From contig SCFE01000096.1 of the NCBI GenBank assembly GCA_004352715.1, positions 405,088-457,226 on the forward strand: a DNA stretch of 52,139 bases, written 5' to 3'. Position 1 is the first letter of the stretch. Every line of letters begins with the position of its first letter. The stretch is from Hofstenia miamia (Eukaryota; Xenacoelomorpha; Acoela). Positions 32,657-43,159 of the stretch are shown piece by piece. Under the pieces are notes generated by a model. That model ran no database searches. It was not told where the DNA came from and worked only from the letters and a program-made list of their open reading frames with translations. Both the position numbers and the translations under genes were made by a program.

Positions 32657-32959
32657 ATGAACACTACCTCAAGAGATTCACAATTCAATTCTGCCGTTGA
32701 GAGTGCAACAACAGCAGTTTGCCTGTTTGGAACGTTTGCAAACATGTTCATTGTTTTGGTAATCTACGTAACAAAGAAAATGCGAGGTTACCATTATTAC
32801 CTAATAGCAAATTTAGCTGCAAGTGATAGTCTGGCATCGTCACTATTCTCATTAAATATGCTGATACCTATTTTGCAGACTTACTCTGGTAAATTATCAG
32901 GTCCCTTTCTTCTATCCAGACTTGTATGCACGATGAAGGCTCGATACTTACACTTTATT
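32657..32959 (+). CDS. GPCR exon 1 (TM1, TM2, start of TM3)
   Basis: 101 codons from ATG to donor ATT|GTATGC (phase 0). The start is chosen because the ATG lies about 17 residues before TM1 and no longer in-frame extension is evident. Between Cys 3.25 and the ERY motif the joined exons have one residue more than usual, so the donor may be slightly misplaced. Confidence 0.8.
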
Positions 32960-35900
32960 GTATGCTATTATATTTCAATTTAGTAATTTTTCAGTACTTT
33001 ATACATTTTTAATAATTTTAAGAGACTGATAATGTACAACTATATATAGCATTGCCTTAGGTAACTTGAGATGCATTTCATGATTAGTTCTACTACAAAT
33101 GCTTTCTATTACACTGCTTTTGTACGCTTCGATTCTATTTAAAAACTTTGTCAGTTGTGTTATGTAAATAAATTATGGTATGTGAGGATGTTCTGGTTTT
33201 CAATAATATAAATTGTGTATTTCACAATCTGGAAGTCTACACGCATTAAGACGACCCTAATTTTTAACGTGTTGCATTGGCCATGATTTTGTTCAATTTT
33301 CCACACAAAAACCGTTTTTCCAGATAAAGTTTTTTTAATCTCAAATATTTTTCTCTTGAAATAAAAAAGGTATTAAAACTTATTAAAGGGATAAATATCT
33401 GTATTATCACTCGTTAAAAATTAAACTTTTCCTGGACTTTTTGTACTATTAATAAAGCCTGCCGTTCTAATTCTGAGGATAATCGAAAAAGAAGACTTTA
33501 AAAACTTTATTAAATCTACAAACTTCATGTCTTAATTCAGATTTAAGACTAGTACACAAGCTAGCATCATGTCTGTGCAAGTTTTTGAGTTAGCTGCAAG
33601 GCTAGAAAAACAGAATTAGTATTGCCCAGCACTTACATGTGATGAGAAATCAATAATAGTAACTTTCTAAAGCAAAGTGTAATTGTTTGGAGTTCCTGAA
33701 ATTCCAGCAGTTTCAAGGAAGCAGCAAGCCATGGGTGTTTATCAAGCAGTGAGGAAGTGGGGTTTAAGCAATAGAACTCAAGCACTTTGCATTGATCCGA
33801 CAGCAAGCAATATAGGTAGAGTTTATAGTGCTTGTACAAGACACATTTTAAGTTTGTTTTGAGAAGCTATTTTGATTCTCTGATGGGTCAAAATTCATGG
33901 CGCTTTCCAAAAGTTTTTGAGAGAACTGGAAGAAAACTTTTCTAATTATCTCTGGTAGTTAGCTGCTGAAACTGTGGTTCAATCTATATTTCATGCCAAT
34001 GTTTCAATAAATGTCAAGACAAATATGGCTAGAATTATGTTGGAAGCAGATTCAGATAAATATATGGAGAAAAAATCAACTGTAAAGGCACATTCTGCTC
34101 CAAAATAACTGTAGTTCCTTTGCAAGTTTTAGTACTAACATTTATTTCAAGACATTCCTTGAAAAAGAGCCTTCTACATGGAAGTGGACTTGAAAATTCT
34201 GTGAAGACAATGTTGTTAATAATGTTGCAGGAACGGGGATAAGCCTATAGAATAACATTCTCACAAAAGAAGAAATTGAGCAGGGTTTTCAAAGTTTCAT
34301 GAAAATGAAATTTGAATTTGAATTATCTTCAAACTTTGATTTAAACATGCATTTTATTTAATTCAGATTTGGAATTCGAAATGTGCAAAGGATGTTTTGC
34401 ACAGATACATCTTGTTTCAAACTCGAATATTCATTAAGAAATTGGGAAAATGAATGAGGTTGACTGGATGAAGGATTATTTCATTATTGCTTGTCGCGAT
34501 TTTCTTATTTAAACAAGAGTACACAATTTGTCAAGAATTCTCACTATTTGATTTTTGAAAAGAACAATTGAGTGTCCACTGTTAAAGTATTGCTTAACTT
34601 AATGTAGCTAACTGATTTAGTATAGAAGTCAAAATCATGTACACTTTGATTTTGAAGTTCCATTGTTACTTTAGACAAAGGTTTTAAGAGATTCTTCAAA
34701 CCCTCTATTTGAGTACACTTTGAAAAATATTGATTTTTTCAATGTAGATAAACAAAGCCGAATAACATACACATGTGGCCATGATATTCACAAAGTTTGC
34801 AAAGTATATTCACTATTAGCTCAATAATCAAATATGCTAGGAGCTGCAGAGTTAATAAGCTATTAGTAATGCCTGTCAGACGTTTACATTTATAATATCC
34901 AACGAAAAAATTTTAGATTTTGTAAATGTAATTTTACCACAAATTAACTTTAGAAAAATGAAATTGTCTTGCCAAAATTTGAATATCAAAGTTTGTTCTT
35001 TAGTCTCTAAGATTTGATTTACCATCTAAATTTTTCACAATTTGGTTTGAAAGTTTTTTATTTTGGAAAAATATGAAAATTTGAATTTAATTTTTTAAGT
35101 CGTGAAATTGGGAAGCAACTTGTCTTAAAGATTATTACCAAAAACTGTAAGACATTTTAAATTCCACTAGATAATTTCCTACGCAAAAAAATAATATTAA
35201 GCTTTCAATTATTGTTGTATTCTTAATTCAAATTTTTTATAAAAGTTTCTGCGTTATTAAGAAAACCTGAAATTTGTCATTTCATGAAGTTTTGAAATAA
35301 GTTATTAATATATTTGATTAAAACATTTTCTAGACTGCAAGAAAGTGCTGACATAGGTTCTTCTTAGAAAAAAAGCAAATGGCCGAGAGAGGGACATAAT
35401 AATGCTTTCAATAGGAATTAGTCATTGCATATGCTATCTTCTAAAGCAGGTTACATTTTTAACGCGTGACGCAACCCTCCCGTCTATCAAAAGCGCCAAC
35501 TGGAACAGGGCTCTCGAATACTGACCCGCGCTGATCAAGGGATAAACAAATTTTTAGCATAAAAGTTTCAATAAAACCGATACAAAATCAATAAAATAAA
35601 ACAAAAATAAAACCTTTAAAAATTTCAAAAATTTAAATGCTTGAATTCTTTTGTTCCTAAAATCGGTTATTGTTCATTCATCCTATCGACAAGAATGATC
35701 CGTGGACCGAGCTTGACTCGACTAATCTAATTTTTGACTCGCTTCCTACCCTGGTTTGTGGCATGTGGATGAATGACATCCTCGATGATGGCGAAATAGA
35801 GGAAGAGCAATTCAAAATTAAAATAGAGACAGTGAAGTGCATTTTATTAAGAAAACAGAGTCTTAGCCAAACGTTTGTTCAGTATAGCAAGACTATATTT

Positions 35901-36707
35901 TAAGCAATGCGCACATTCTTGATAATTTAAGAATTATACCAACATATATAATTTTACATTGTTTGATATTAAATATATTACTGGCATTATGGTGTTTAAC
36001 CAAAAAACTAATATAATCATGACATAACCCCGTTTCCATGATATTAAATTTTTTCCACAATCATCTATTAAACCCTGGACATTCATAAAATATAAATTGA
36101 ACTTTTAAGGCACATTTGAAAGTCGATTTAAATGCATTTAAGAAAAAGAATTGGCAGTACTAGGCTATCGCAGTGATAGTGGAAGGATCTATTTCTATTA
36201 TGCATGTTTTCTGAGACCTTACATTGGAACAGTATAATGCCTAAAAATTTTTCAATAATTTCAACAAATGGATTAATCTTTGTTTAATTTCGTAGTTTGA
36301 TTCATTGAATATACCGTATGTATACATGTAGAAACGGAGTTATTTGAGATTCTAACAGCCTATCTTTTAGATTCTTGGTAACTCATATTTAATCATTTGC
36401 TCAATTTCAATAGAGCGTTATATTGCAGTTGTGCACCCATTGATTTATAAAAAGTTTTTCAAAAGAAAATTGCTTACGTGCTTTATAATACTACCTTGGA
36501 TTTATTCTTTCGCAACATTCATCATAAGTGATATTGATTCAGTAATAATTGAGAATAGTTTCTGTTTTCAAGATTATTCAAAACAAGTGTCTCTGTATTT
36601 GGGATTTTTACACTCTTTCGTCTATTTGACTATGCAGTTGTTATTGCCTATTCTTTGTTATGCCTGCATCGCAATAAAGCTGTCTAGAATTAAGCGATTA
36701 AATTCAG
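32657..36707 (+). CDS. Rhodopsin-family GPCR, TM1 to TM5 in two exons (partial)
   Basis: A plasma-membrane G-protein-coupled receptor. Exon 1 (32657-32959) starts MNTTSRD with a potential N-glycosylation site. It carries TM1 (GTFANMFIVLVIYV, Asn 1.50), TM2 (NLAASDSLASSLFSLNML, Asp 2.50) and Cys 3.25 (RLVCTMKAR). Exon 2 (36371-36707) completes TM3 (NSYLIICSISIERYIAVVHP, the E/DRY motif with ERY), TM4 (CFIILPWIYSFATFI, Trp 4.50), an ECL2 Cys (ENSFCFQDY) and TM5 (FLHSFVYLTMQLLLPILCYA, Pro 5.50). Phase matches across the 3.4-kb intron. TM6, TM7 and NPxxY were not found to the right, so later exons are out of the window or lost. The ligand class cannot be told; the ISIERYIAVVHP signature is common in peptide receptors. 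Confidence 0.82.
32960..33730. other. GPCR intron, no feature seen
   Basis: AT-rich intron DNA with no recognised element before 33731. Confidence 0.5.
33731..34520 (+). pseudogene. Transposase-like remnant (TTASNTG family)
   Basis: Plus-strand frame MGVYQAVRKWGLSNRTQALC then IDPTASNIGRVYSACTRHIL. It matches a pattern I recall from widespread uncharacterised transposase-like proteins of Hydra and arthropods (W.....Q.LCFDTTASNTG..NGAC). The family's next block (RHH..E) is degraded here. Further on, KDYFIIACRDFL near 34470 fits the family's W..DY.......FL region. Frequent stops between them. It lies in the GPCR intron. The family name is not known to me; a hAT-like fold is possible. Confidence 0.45.
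34521..36370. other. GPCR intron remainder, no gene seen
   Basis: Contains a GC-richer patch at 35461-35545 unlike its surroundings, and an open frame at 35670-35903 (NDPWTELDSTNLIFDSLPTL, MWMNDILDDGEIEEEQF) that looks somewhat protein-like and acidic but matches nothing I know. Confidence 0.4.
36371..36707 (+). CDS. GPCR exon 2 (TM3 end, TM4, TM5)
   Basis: Acceptor ATCTTTTAG before 36371, donor AATTCAG|GTAACG after 36707. 337 bp, phase 0 in, phase 1 out, no stops. Ends in ICL3 (LSRIKRLNS), a usual place for an intron before TM6. Confidence 0.83.
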
Positions 36708-37015
36708 GTAACGGTTTATATATTCATTATATGATTGTTCCAATTGTGTTTTCTTTAAAATATGAAATTTATGTAGTCTTTGCAATTTCAAATAATATAT
36801 ACATGTATATACATTATAAAGTACTGGAAATATGTATTCAAAGTTCAACCACCTTGCTATTTTGAATAAAAAATGAACATTCATTGGATAGAGTGTGCCT
36901 AAGATTATAACTAAGTGTTACTGTGATTGAGAAAGGAAAATCTGTATGTCTAATACCATAGAATATGTAGAAGAACAATTGGCTATTAATTTTTGTCAAA
37001 ATTACAAAATTTTTA

Positions 37016-38252
37016 TTGGAAAAATGTATTCGGTCACCTGAAAAAATTTAAATAAATGAGCAAATCCGAAAAAAGTAAATTCAAAATAAGATACATAAAT
37101 GAATAATTGATGCCATATAAGCACTTAGCAATGAAATTCTCTCTTTTAAAATTTTGTAGGGTGACCCTTTGACCGAATAACAGCTCTCTAGGCAATCAGG
37201 GACTGAAGCAAAAAGTCTTTCAATAAAGCTGTTGGGAATTGCATAAAATTCTTTCTCTATTGCGCTCCACAGCTCGTCTTCAGTGTGAAGAGTATGCTGT
37301 CCAATTAATATTTGACCTCTTTCCACAAATTTTTGATAATGTTAAGGTCTGGATATTGGCTAGGCGAGTCAGCAAAGATAGCAACCTTATTATTGTGGAA
37401 GAAGTTTTTGATTTCTTTTGAGGTATGACATAGAAAACTATCCTTCTGATATATTGAATCACTTGTAAGGAGTGGCATGAGTTCCTTTTCCAAAATCCGA
37501 GCATATTAACAGCTTCGGAGAGTACCAGTTATATGAACAATCTGGCGAAAGCCATACTGCCTTATTGCACCTTATGCCGTTACAGACTTCCCACCATACT
37601 TCATGGTCCCCTGATTAAATTGAGGCAAGAGTATGAACTTCTGCCCAGTTGGTCTCTTTATCAACATTCTTTTTTATTAGTATAGTTCAAATGTTGACTC
37701 ATTTGAAAATATAACATTAGACCAATGTTCAGGTGAATTATCTCGCAGTAAAGTAGCCCACCTCATCAAGCGTAATCTGTGATTTGAGGTTAAGAATGGC
37801 TTTCTTGGTGCCACGAAAGTCCTAATTGAGTACTTCTTCAGGTCACGAGGTGAACATTAGCCCATGCCTTGCGAAGTTCCTCTGAAGTTTTCCTGGTATT
37901 TCACTTTGAAAGGCACACAAGATCTGGTTGGGAGGTTTTGGAGGACTTCTTTGGTCTTCCAGATTTTGGCTTGGAGCAATGATATTTTCAGAAGTGAGAC
38001 GTCTGATGATATACGCGACAGTACTTCGAGGTCGTTCTACAAGTCGGACTAAATTACGTTGACTCATCCCTTCCAAATGTTTGGAGATAATCAACTCGCG
38101 GATGGCAAGAGGTACGTAACCAGGCATCATATATGGCGATGAAAGACTGTTATTAGACATGTTCAATATTAATAGACTGAAAAGAGCTCAACCAATGAAT
38201 TTTTTTACAGATTCTCTGATTTGGTATGAAGTGGCTGAATACATTTTTCCAA
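37016..38252 (-). mobile_element. Second Tc1-like element with short TIRs
   Basis: Inverted repeats at 37016-37037 and 38231-38252 match at 20 of 22 positions (TTGGAAAAATGTATTC shared). They enclose a minus-strand Tc1-like transposase pseudogene. True ends may lie slightly further out. Confidence 0.75.
37081..38166 (-). pseudogene. Tc1-like transposase, degenerate
   Basis: Starts at 38166 with a paired-like helix-turn-helix region (PLAIRELIISKHLEGMSQRN, VERPRSTVAYIIRRL). The middle (about 37500-37840) is broken by stops and shifts. The catalytic core reads IYQKDSFLCHTSKEIKNFF then SPSQYPDLNIIKNLWKEVKY. The second Asp is kept, but the catalytic Glu of the PDLNxIENLW motif is Lys here. The C-terminal end (ELWSAIEKEFYAIPNSFIER, YSVKGSPYK) is in another frame. 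Inactive. Unrelated at sequence level to the DD34E copy at 17 kb apart from the superfamily. Confidence 0.8.
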
Positions 38253-38264
38253 GAAAAGATTAGA

Positions 38265-38947
38265 AAACTACACGCATTGTAGCATTTCTCTTTGAGATTT
38301 AAAGTAAACATTGACAATTATATCTCAATATTGATGAATTCTTCTTTCTGCAACACCAAATCTAATTAAAAAATACCTATGACATTCTTAACGTCCGTTT
38401 CTTAGAAACATTTATGACAAATCATGGATGGCCGAATTCTTTTTTCCAGTACTGTTTCTTCTTTTGATTTGAAGTAATATATATATATATATATAATTTG
38501 TATAGTAGGGAGGCATGCGACTCAATGGGGATTCCTACGGTACATTTTTTGGGGTGTGAATCAATATTTTTCTCCATAGACAAGCCTGAATTTTGAGAAA
38601 TTTTCTCGAAGATTTCTCATTTGTTAATAGGTAATACGTTATACTGTTTATGTTGACCGTAAACTTATTGAAGACAATCTTTAGTCAGATTCAGTGCTTC
38701 GGAACTGGAGGTGGAGCCCGGAGCCAGAGCCAAGGAGCAGAACCGGAGCAACATTGAAAATGCAAGCGAAGCAGGAGCTGGGACCGAAACCAGATAGTCA
38801 AAGCTATTTTTATTAGTTGGTCTTTGTCCTCAAACAGTCAAAAAACAAACTCTAGTCTACTAGCAAAGAAGTTACAAAAATGTATAAAATTCTTGGAAAT
38901 CTAAAAATTCGCAAAAATTTGCAAAAATTAATAAGTTTGAATATATA

Positions 38948-38982
<35 letters not shown>

Positions 38983-39992
38983 CTTGAAACCGTTATCATA
39001 AGCTATGGTCAATACTTAAATCACTTTTTAGTTAAAATGAAACATATCGTAGTCTTTAATATATGTATCATGGATATTTTAGAACAATGATATACCAGTA
39101 TGTTAGTCTTATGATTCTATATTAATCTTTTCTTATTTTACAGGTAGATGTTTGTTAATCTTGAAATACACTGTCCTTCAGAAAATCAGGAAAATACTAA
39201 AATGCTGCGATCAAAAACTTTGATTCTATTAAGTCAACCAATTCATGTCGGCATTACTGATGAACAATTGACGGTAAATCAAAAAACAATGTACATGATA
39301 ATCAAAATCTTTTAGAAATTCTGCAATGACGCTTATGTCTTGTCAATTTATCTTCAGATTTTAAGTTCCAGCAGTAGCCAGCTAGCATAGCTGGAAAACA
39401 ATATCCCTGATAGGGTTGTTTCATTAGTTGGTGAAGTTTTTCTCCAAATAAGCCCCATATTGTCACAGAAAAATGGAAAATGAAATTAAAGAAAATGCTC
39501 TTTCAAAGACATATCACACCTAAGATATTGTGGCCGTTAAGCAGTGTATTCTTCACAATGCTGATTTTTGCAGTTGCCAGCAAGAGCTTCCTCATCTTGG
39601 TTCCAATTAACATTCCACCTTTGGCTTGACTGATCCTGGGTCTTGGGAAACATAAATTTCAAGTCAAACATCATGGACTTGCTTGTGTCAATATCTTAAT
39701 ATTCAAAATGATGAAAAAGGTATTGAAGATAAGGTTGATTTTTGAATTCATCATGAAAAATGGACTAGATTACTATACTTTCGTTGCATCCTGAAAATAT
39801 TTAGAAAATCAACAATTTCAAACAGTTTTACATGATTTTCACTCTCGACTGCTTCGATAATGAAGTTGAATACAACACACCAAGCATTTGATAAGTTCAA
39901 GAAAGAATTCTTTTAGAAACTGAATTTCTGTTAGAAATGATAAAAATAACCATTACTATAATCCAGAATGACAATCAACAAATATATATACA

Positions 39993-40031
<39 letters not shown>

Positions 40032-40984
40032 ATGAATATAATGATCAAAGTAAGAGTAATGCAATTGGTAATGCTTATGCTTATGTTCAATTAAGTTATA
40101 GCTAAATTTGAGATATCATGTGGATTAAATTAGGCTTGGAAATGTAAATCAAAATCTATGTATGCAATTCTATGCAACCAAAATACTCATTAATCTTCAA
40201 TAAAAAATGTACCTATGTTCTAGTCTGCAAAGAGCCAGATCATAATATCACAACAGAGAGATTTTGCAGAAATGATTTTTGAGGAGTTTCTGTTTATATC
40301 AAGTTTCTGTGAAAGCATGATTAGTGAATTGCCACTTAATTGATTATAGATAGATTTTAATATTCAAAAATTGCACAGTCATTATTTCTGCCTCCCAGTA
40401 GGCACCAGGTCATGCATTACCATAAACAACAAATTTTGAAAATTAATTTCTAATAGATTGACATTTCCTACTAGCCAGTGTGTGCTAATTACCACTACTC
40501 ATTAACAAGTTTAAATCTATGATTACATTTTCAAATTTTTTCTTGGAACTTGGCATGTATAAATATAATCAGCAACTGCAAAATTCTTACTATTCTTTGA
40601 AACCAAAGTTATTTACTAGTAATATAGTAATATATAGTAATATATATATATATATATATTTTAGGCGACATTGAGTTTTATATTCCAAGTAATTATATAC
40701 TCTACATATATGCTTACTAAACATCCCTATTGGAAATTTTTTAGAAATACAATTGAATTTATTTGAATTTATTGATAAATGGCAATAAGTGTAAAATATG
40801 ATGTTTGTAGTGCAGAATTATTACTCATTTTATTGATAATAAATTTAAATTTATGGTTTTTACAAAAATCTTTTGTAAATAGAGCGTCATAATTAACTGA
40901 AATAAAACTCTTATCAAAACATACAGATGCCTACTACGTAGATAAATTTAAAATAAATATTATTGAAAATACAAATTAAAGCTA
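38265..40984. other. AT-rich DNA with microsatellites, no confirmed gene
   Basis: (AT)n tracts at 38477-38495, 38939-38981, 39994-40026 and 40640-40660. A purine-rich island with degenerate GGAGC/GGAGCCGG-type hexamers lies at 38700-38790. A candidate exon is at 39148-39273. Between 39350 and 39960 there are weak, broken coding-like fragments I could not place. Confidence 0.45.
39148..39273 (+). CDS. Possible first coding exon, unidentified
   Basis: 42 codons from ATG to a donor (TTGACG|GTAAAT): MFVNLEIHCPSENQENTKML then RSKTLILLSQPIHVGITDEQ LT. A good acceptor (TTATTTTACAG) precedes the ATG by 4 bases; an in-frame TAG just before the ATG means the ATG would have to be the start. No later exon could be joined. 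Unrecognised protein. Confidence 0.25.
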
Positions 40985-41186
40985 CAGGCGTACACAAAAG
41001 GGGCGGACAGGGTGAAATGCCCCGGTAGATTTTCAATGCAAAGATACATTTTTTTAGAAAAAATTAGGTGGTGACATGCATTTTCAGTTCTCTTTTGACA
41101 ATTTCACGAAACTTCGCCCTGTGTTTGGCGCTCCACTTGAGAAAATCTGATATGTCTCTCTTCAGAAAATCCTGTGTACTCCCCTG
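40985..41186. mobile_element. Candidate hAT-type MITE
   Basis: Left end CAGGCGTACACA, right end on the other strand CAGGGGAGTACACA, about 200 bp apart, with GC content above the surroundings. Flanking octamers do not match, so the target duplication is decayed or the ends are wrong. Confidence 0.35.
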
Positions 41187-42362
41187 ATTTAAGAACATTG
41201 TTTTTGGCATTATTTTGCTTCAAAACGAGCATACATTGTTCCAAAAATTCACAGTAAACACCACTGTACAACAAATCTCACAAATATACTTACATTATTT
41301 CCAATTGGCTTTGCTAACTACAATAACTTGGATAAAGATACATAATCAAAAAGAAGTTTCAATGGTTTAAAAAGAAAGTGATTAATTATTTCAAAGCTGC
41401 TTCAACAAAGAATTATCTTACCAGTCAAATTGCTTTGTTAATTACAAGTACCTTAATATATTATCTTCTCTTATAAATTTAAAATTATTGATAAAGAATT
41501 TAACTACAGATAGCAAATATGCTTTGAAACTAAACTTATTACTATAACCAAGAATGATAATTATCTTCACCTTTACAAAAAAGAAAAGAAATTATTTACA
41601 GTTAGCACTTAACCATGATTTTTTGTACAATATTTCATTAGTAGAAATCACTAACTTCAATAATAAATATTAATAAATAATAATAATTGCTTAATTTATA
41701 TTGTGAATTCTTAAAGCCAGGGCTGAGAGAAATTAACTCATTAACACATTAGCATGTAAAAGTAGTATAGGAAAGACAGTTCTGGTCTCATTGGGACACC
41801 CTGAAGTTCTTGTAACACCTATGACATTTTAACATTGGCTGACTCATGGATATTGACGAGGCGTTTTCTATGCCATCTAGCAGTGATGTAATTACTAACT
41901 CATTAATGTCTGATATTTACAAGGCTAGATTTTACAATGAGTCATAAATATGTGTCTGCTATAGTGACTAATTTATATGGTAATTTCCTTACATGTTTTT
42001 TGTTAATATACCTGGCTATATCACACATTATTTAGTTTGCATACTTACATTTGTTTGCATACACTAGCTGACTAATTGGGGTTTAAATCTCATTTGTGAT
42101 GATGCATTGCTGAATAATAATTTACCTATCCATAAAAATTCTTTACAATTCTATTGTTTAACTGGTTCTATGTACAAATTTAATTCATTTCAGAGATCAA
42201 TACATTACATGCAAAAAGACTTCATTTTTCATTTTTTCAAATACACTGCTATTTTTCTGTTGTAAAAAATTCCACACACACACACATACACACATCTAAT
42301 GATTAAAACATCTATTCAATCAATGTGGAAAAATATTCACCATACTTAAACATTGCAGGCAT
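41187..42362. other. AT-rich DNA, no gene seen
   Basis: No coding potential. A short (CA)n tract at about 42274-42295. Confidence 0.5.
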
Positions 42363-42605
42363 GTGATATATAGACTTACATGAGAAAGACAATTTTGCTT
42401 TCCAAAAAATTATACATGCAATATCACTAATAGATTTATACACATACATGCTGTTTTCATTAATACACTATTATTACATNGAGACAGGTGATATATAGAC
42501 TTACATGAGAAAGACAATTTTGCTTTCAAAAAAATTATACATGCAATATCACTAATAGGATTTATACACATACATGCTGCTTTCATTAATACACAATTAT
42601 TACAT
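42363..42605 (+). repeat. Direct repeat of about 117 bp across a single N
   Basis: 42363-42479 and 42488-42605 differ at only a few positions, with the lone N at 42480 between them. Probably two alleles or overlapping contig ends placed in series. Confidence 0.85.
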
Positions 42606-42649
42606 TAGTTTTATGCAACAATCTTTTCTTTGCATTTCTTTTGGTTTAT

Positions 42650-42920
42650 ATGGATTTTCATGGGATGTATACATTTGCTGACTGTTACATCTTTTGTTGA
42701 CTTTGCACGTCATTTTTTGGGTTGTACACATTTGTAGACTGTTACATCTTTTCTCAAATTTGCACATTTTTCACTTTATTAGGCTTATGACTTTGCGTGG
42801 CTGTTTACATTTACATGGTTTTCCACATTCCACTGGTATGTTGACTTTGCACATTTTTCAATTTTATTTGCTTTATAACTTTTGCATGGCTGTATACATT
42901 ACATGAGTTTTCTGCTTTTG
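42650..42920 (+). repeat. Imperfect short tandem repeats
   Basis: Motifs such as GACTGTTACATCTTTT, TTGACTTTGCAC and TGGCTGTATACATT recur two or three times with drift, at 60-100 bp spacing. Confidence 0.55.
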
Positions 42921-43159
42921 TAACTTTAATGCATGAATATGATAACACATTTGTTATTCATAGTGGATGTTGATTTTTTTCCATCAATAGATATGATTTC
43001 CAATCATTAAATTTGCCATTCTAAATGTATAAATGTTTGTAAATAGTATATTATTCACATGCAGAAAATACAGGCGCATGGTATTTAGAAGACAAATCAT
43101 TAAGAATTTTGAGAAACAAACATCATTTAATATAAATAATGAAAAACAAGATGTATAAA

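Noticed and set aside
35461-35545. tRNA gene
   Set aside because: No clear B box (GGTTCGANTCC) and no cloverleaf could be drawn. No tRNA was found anywhere in the window.
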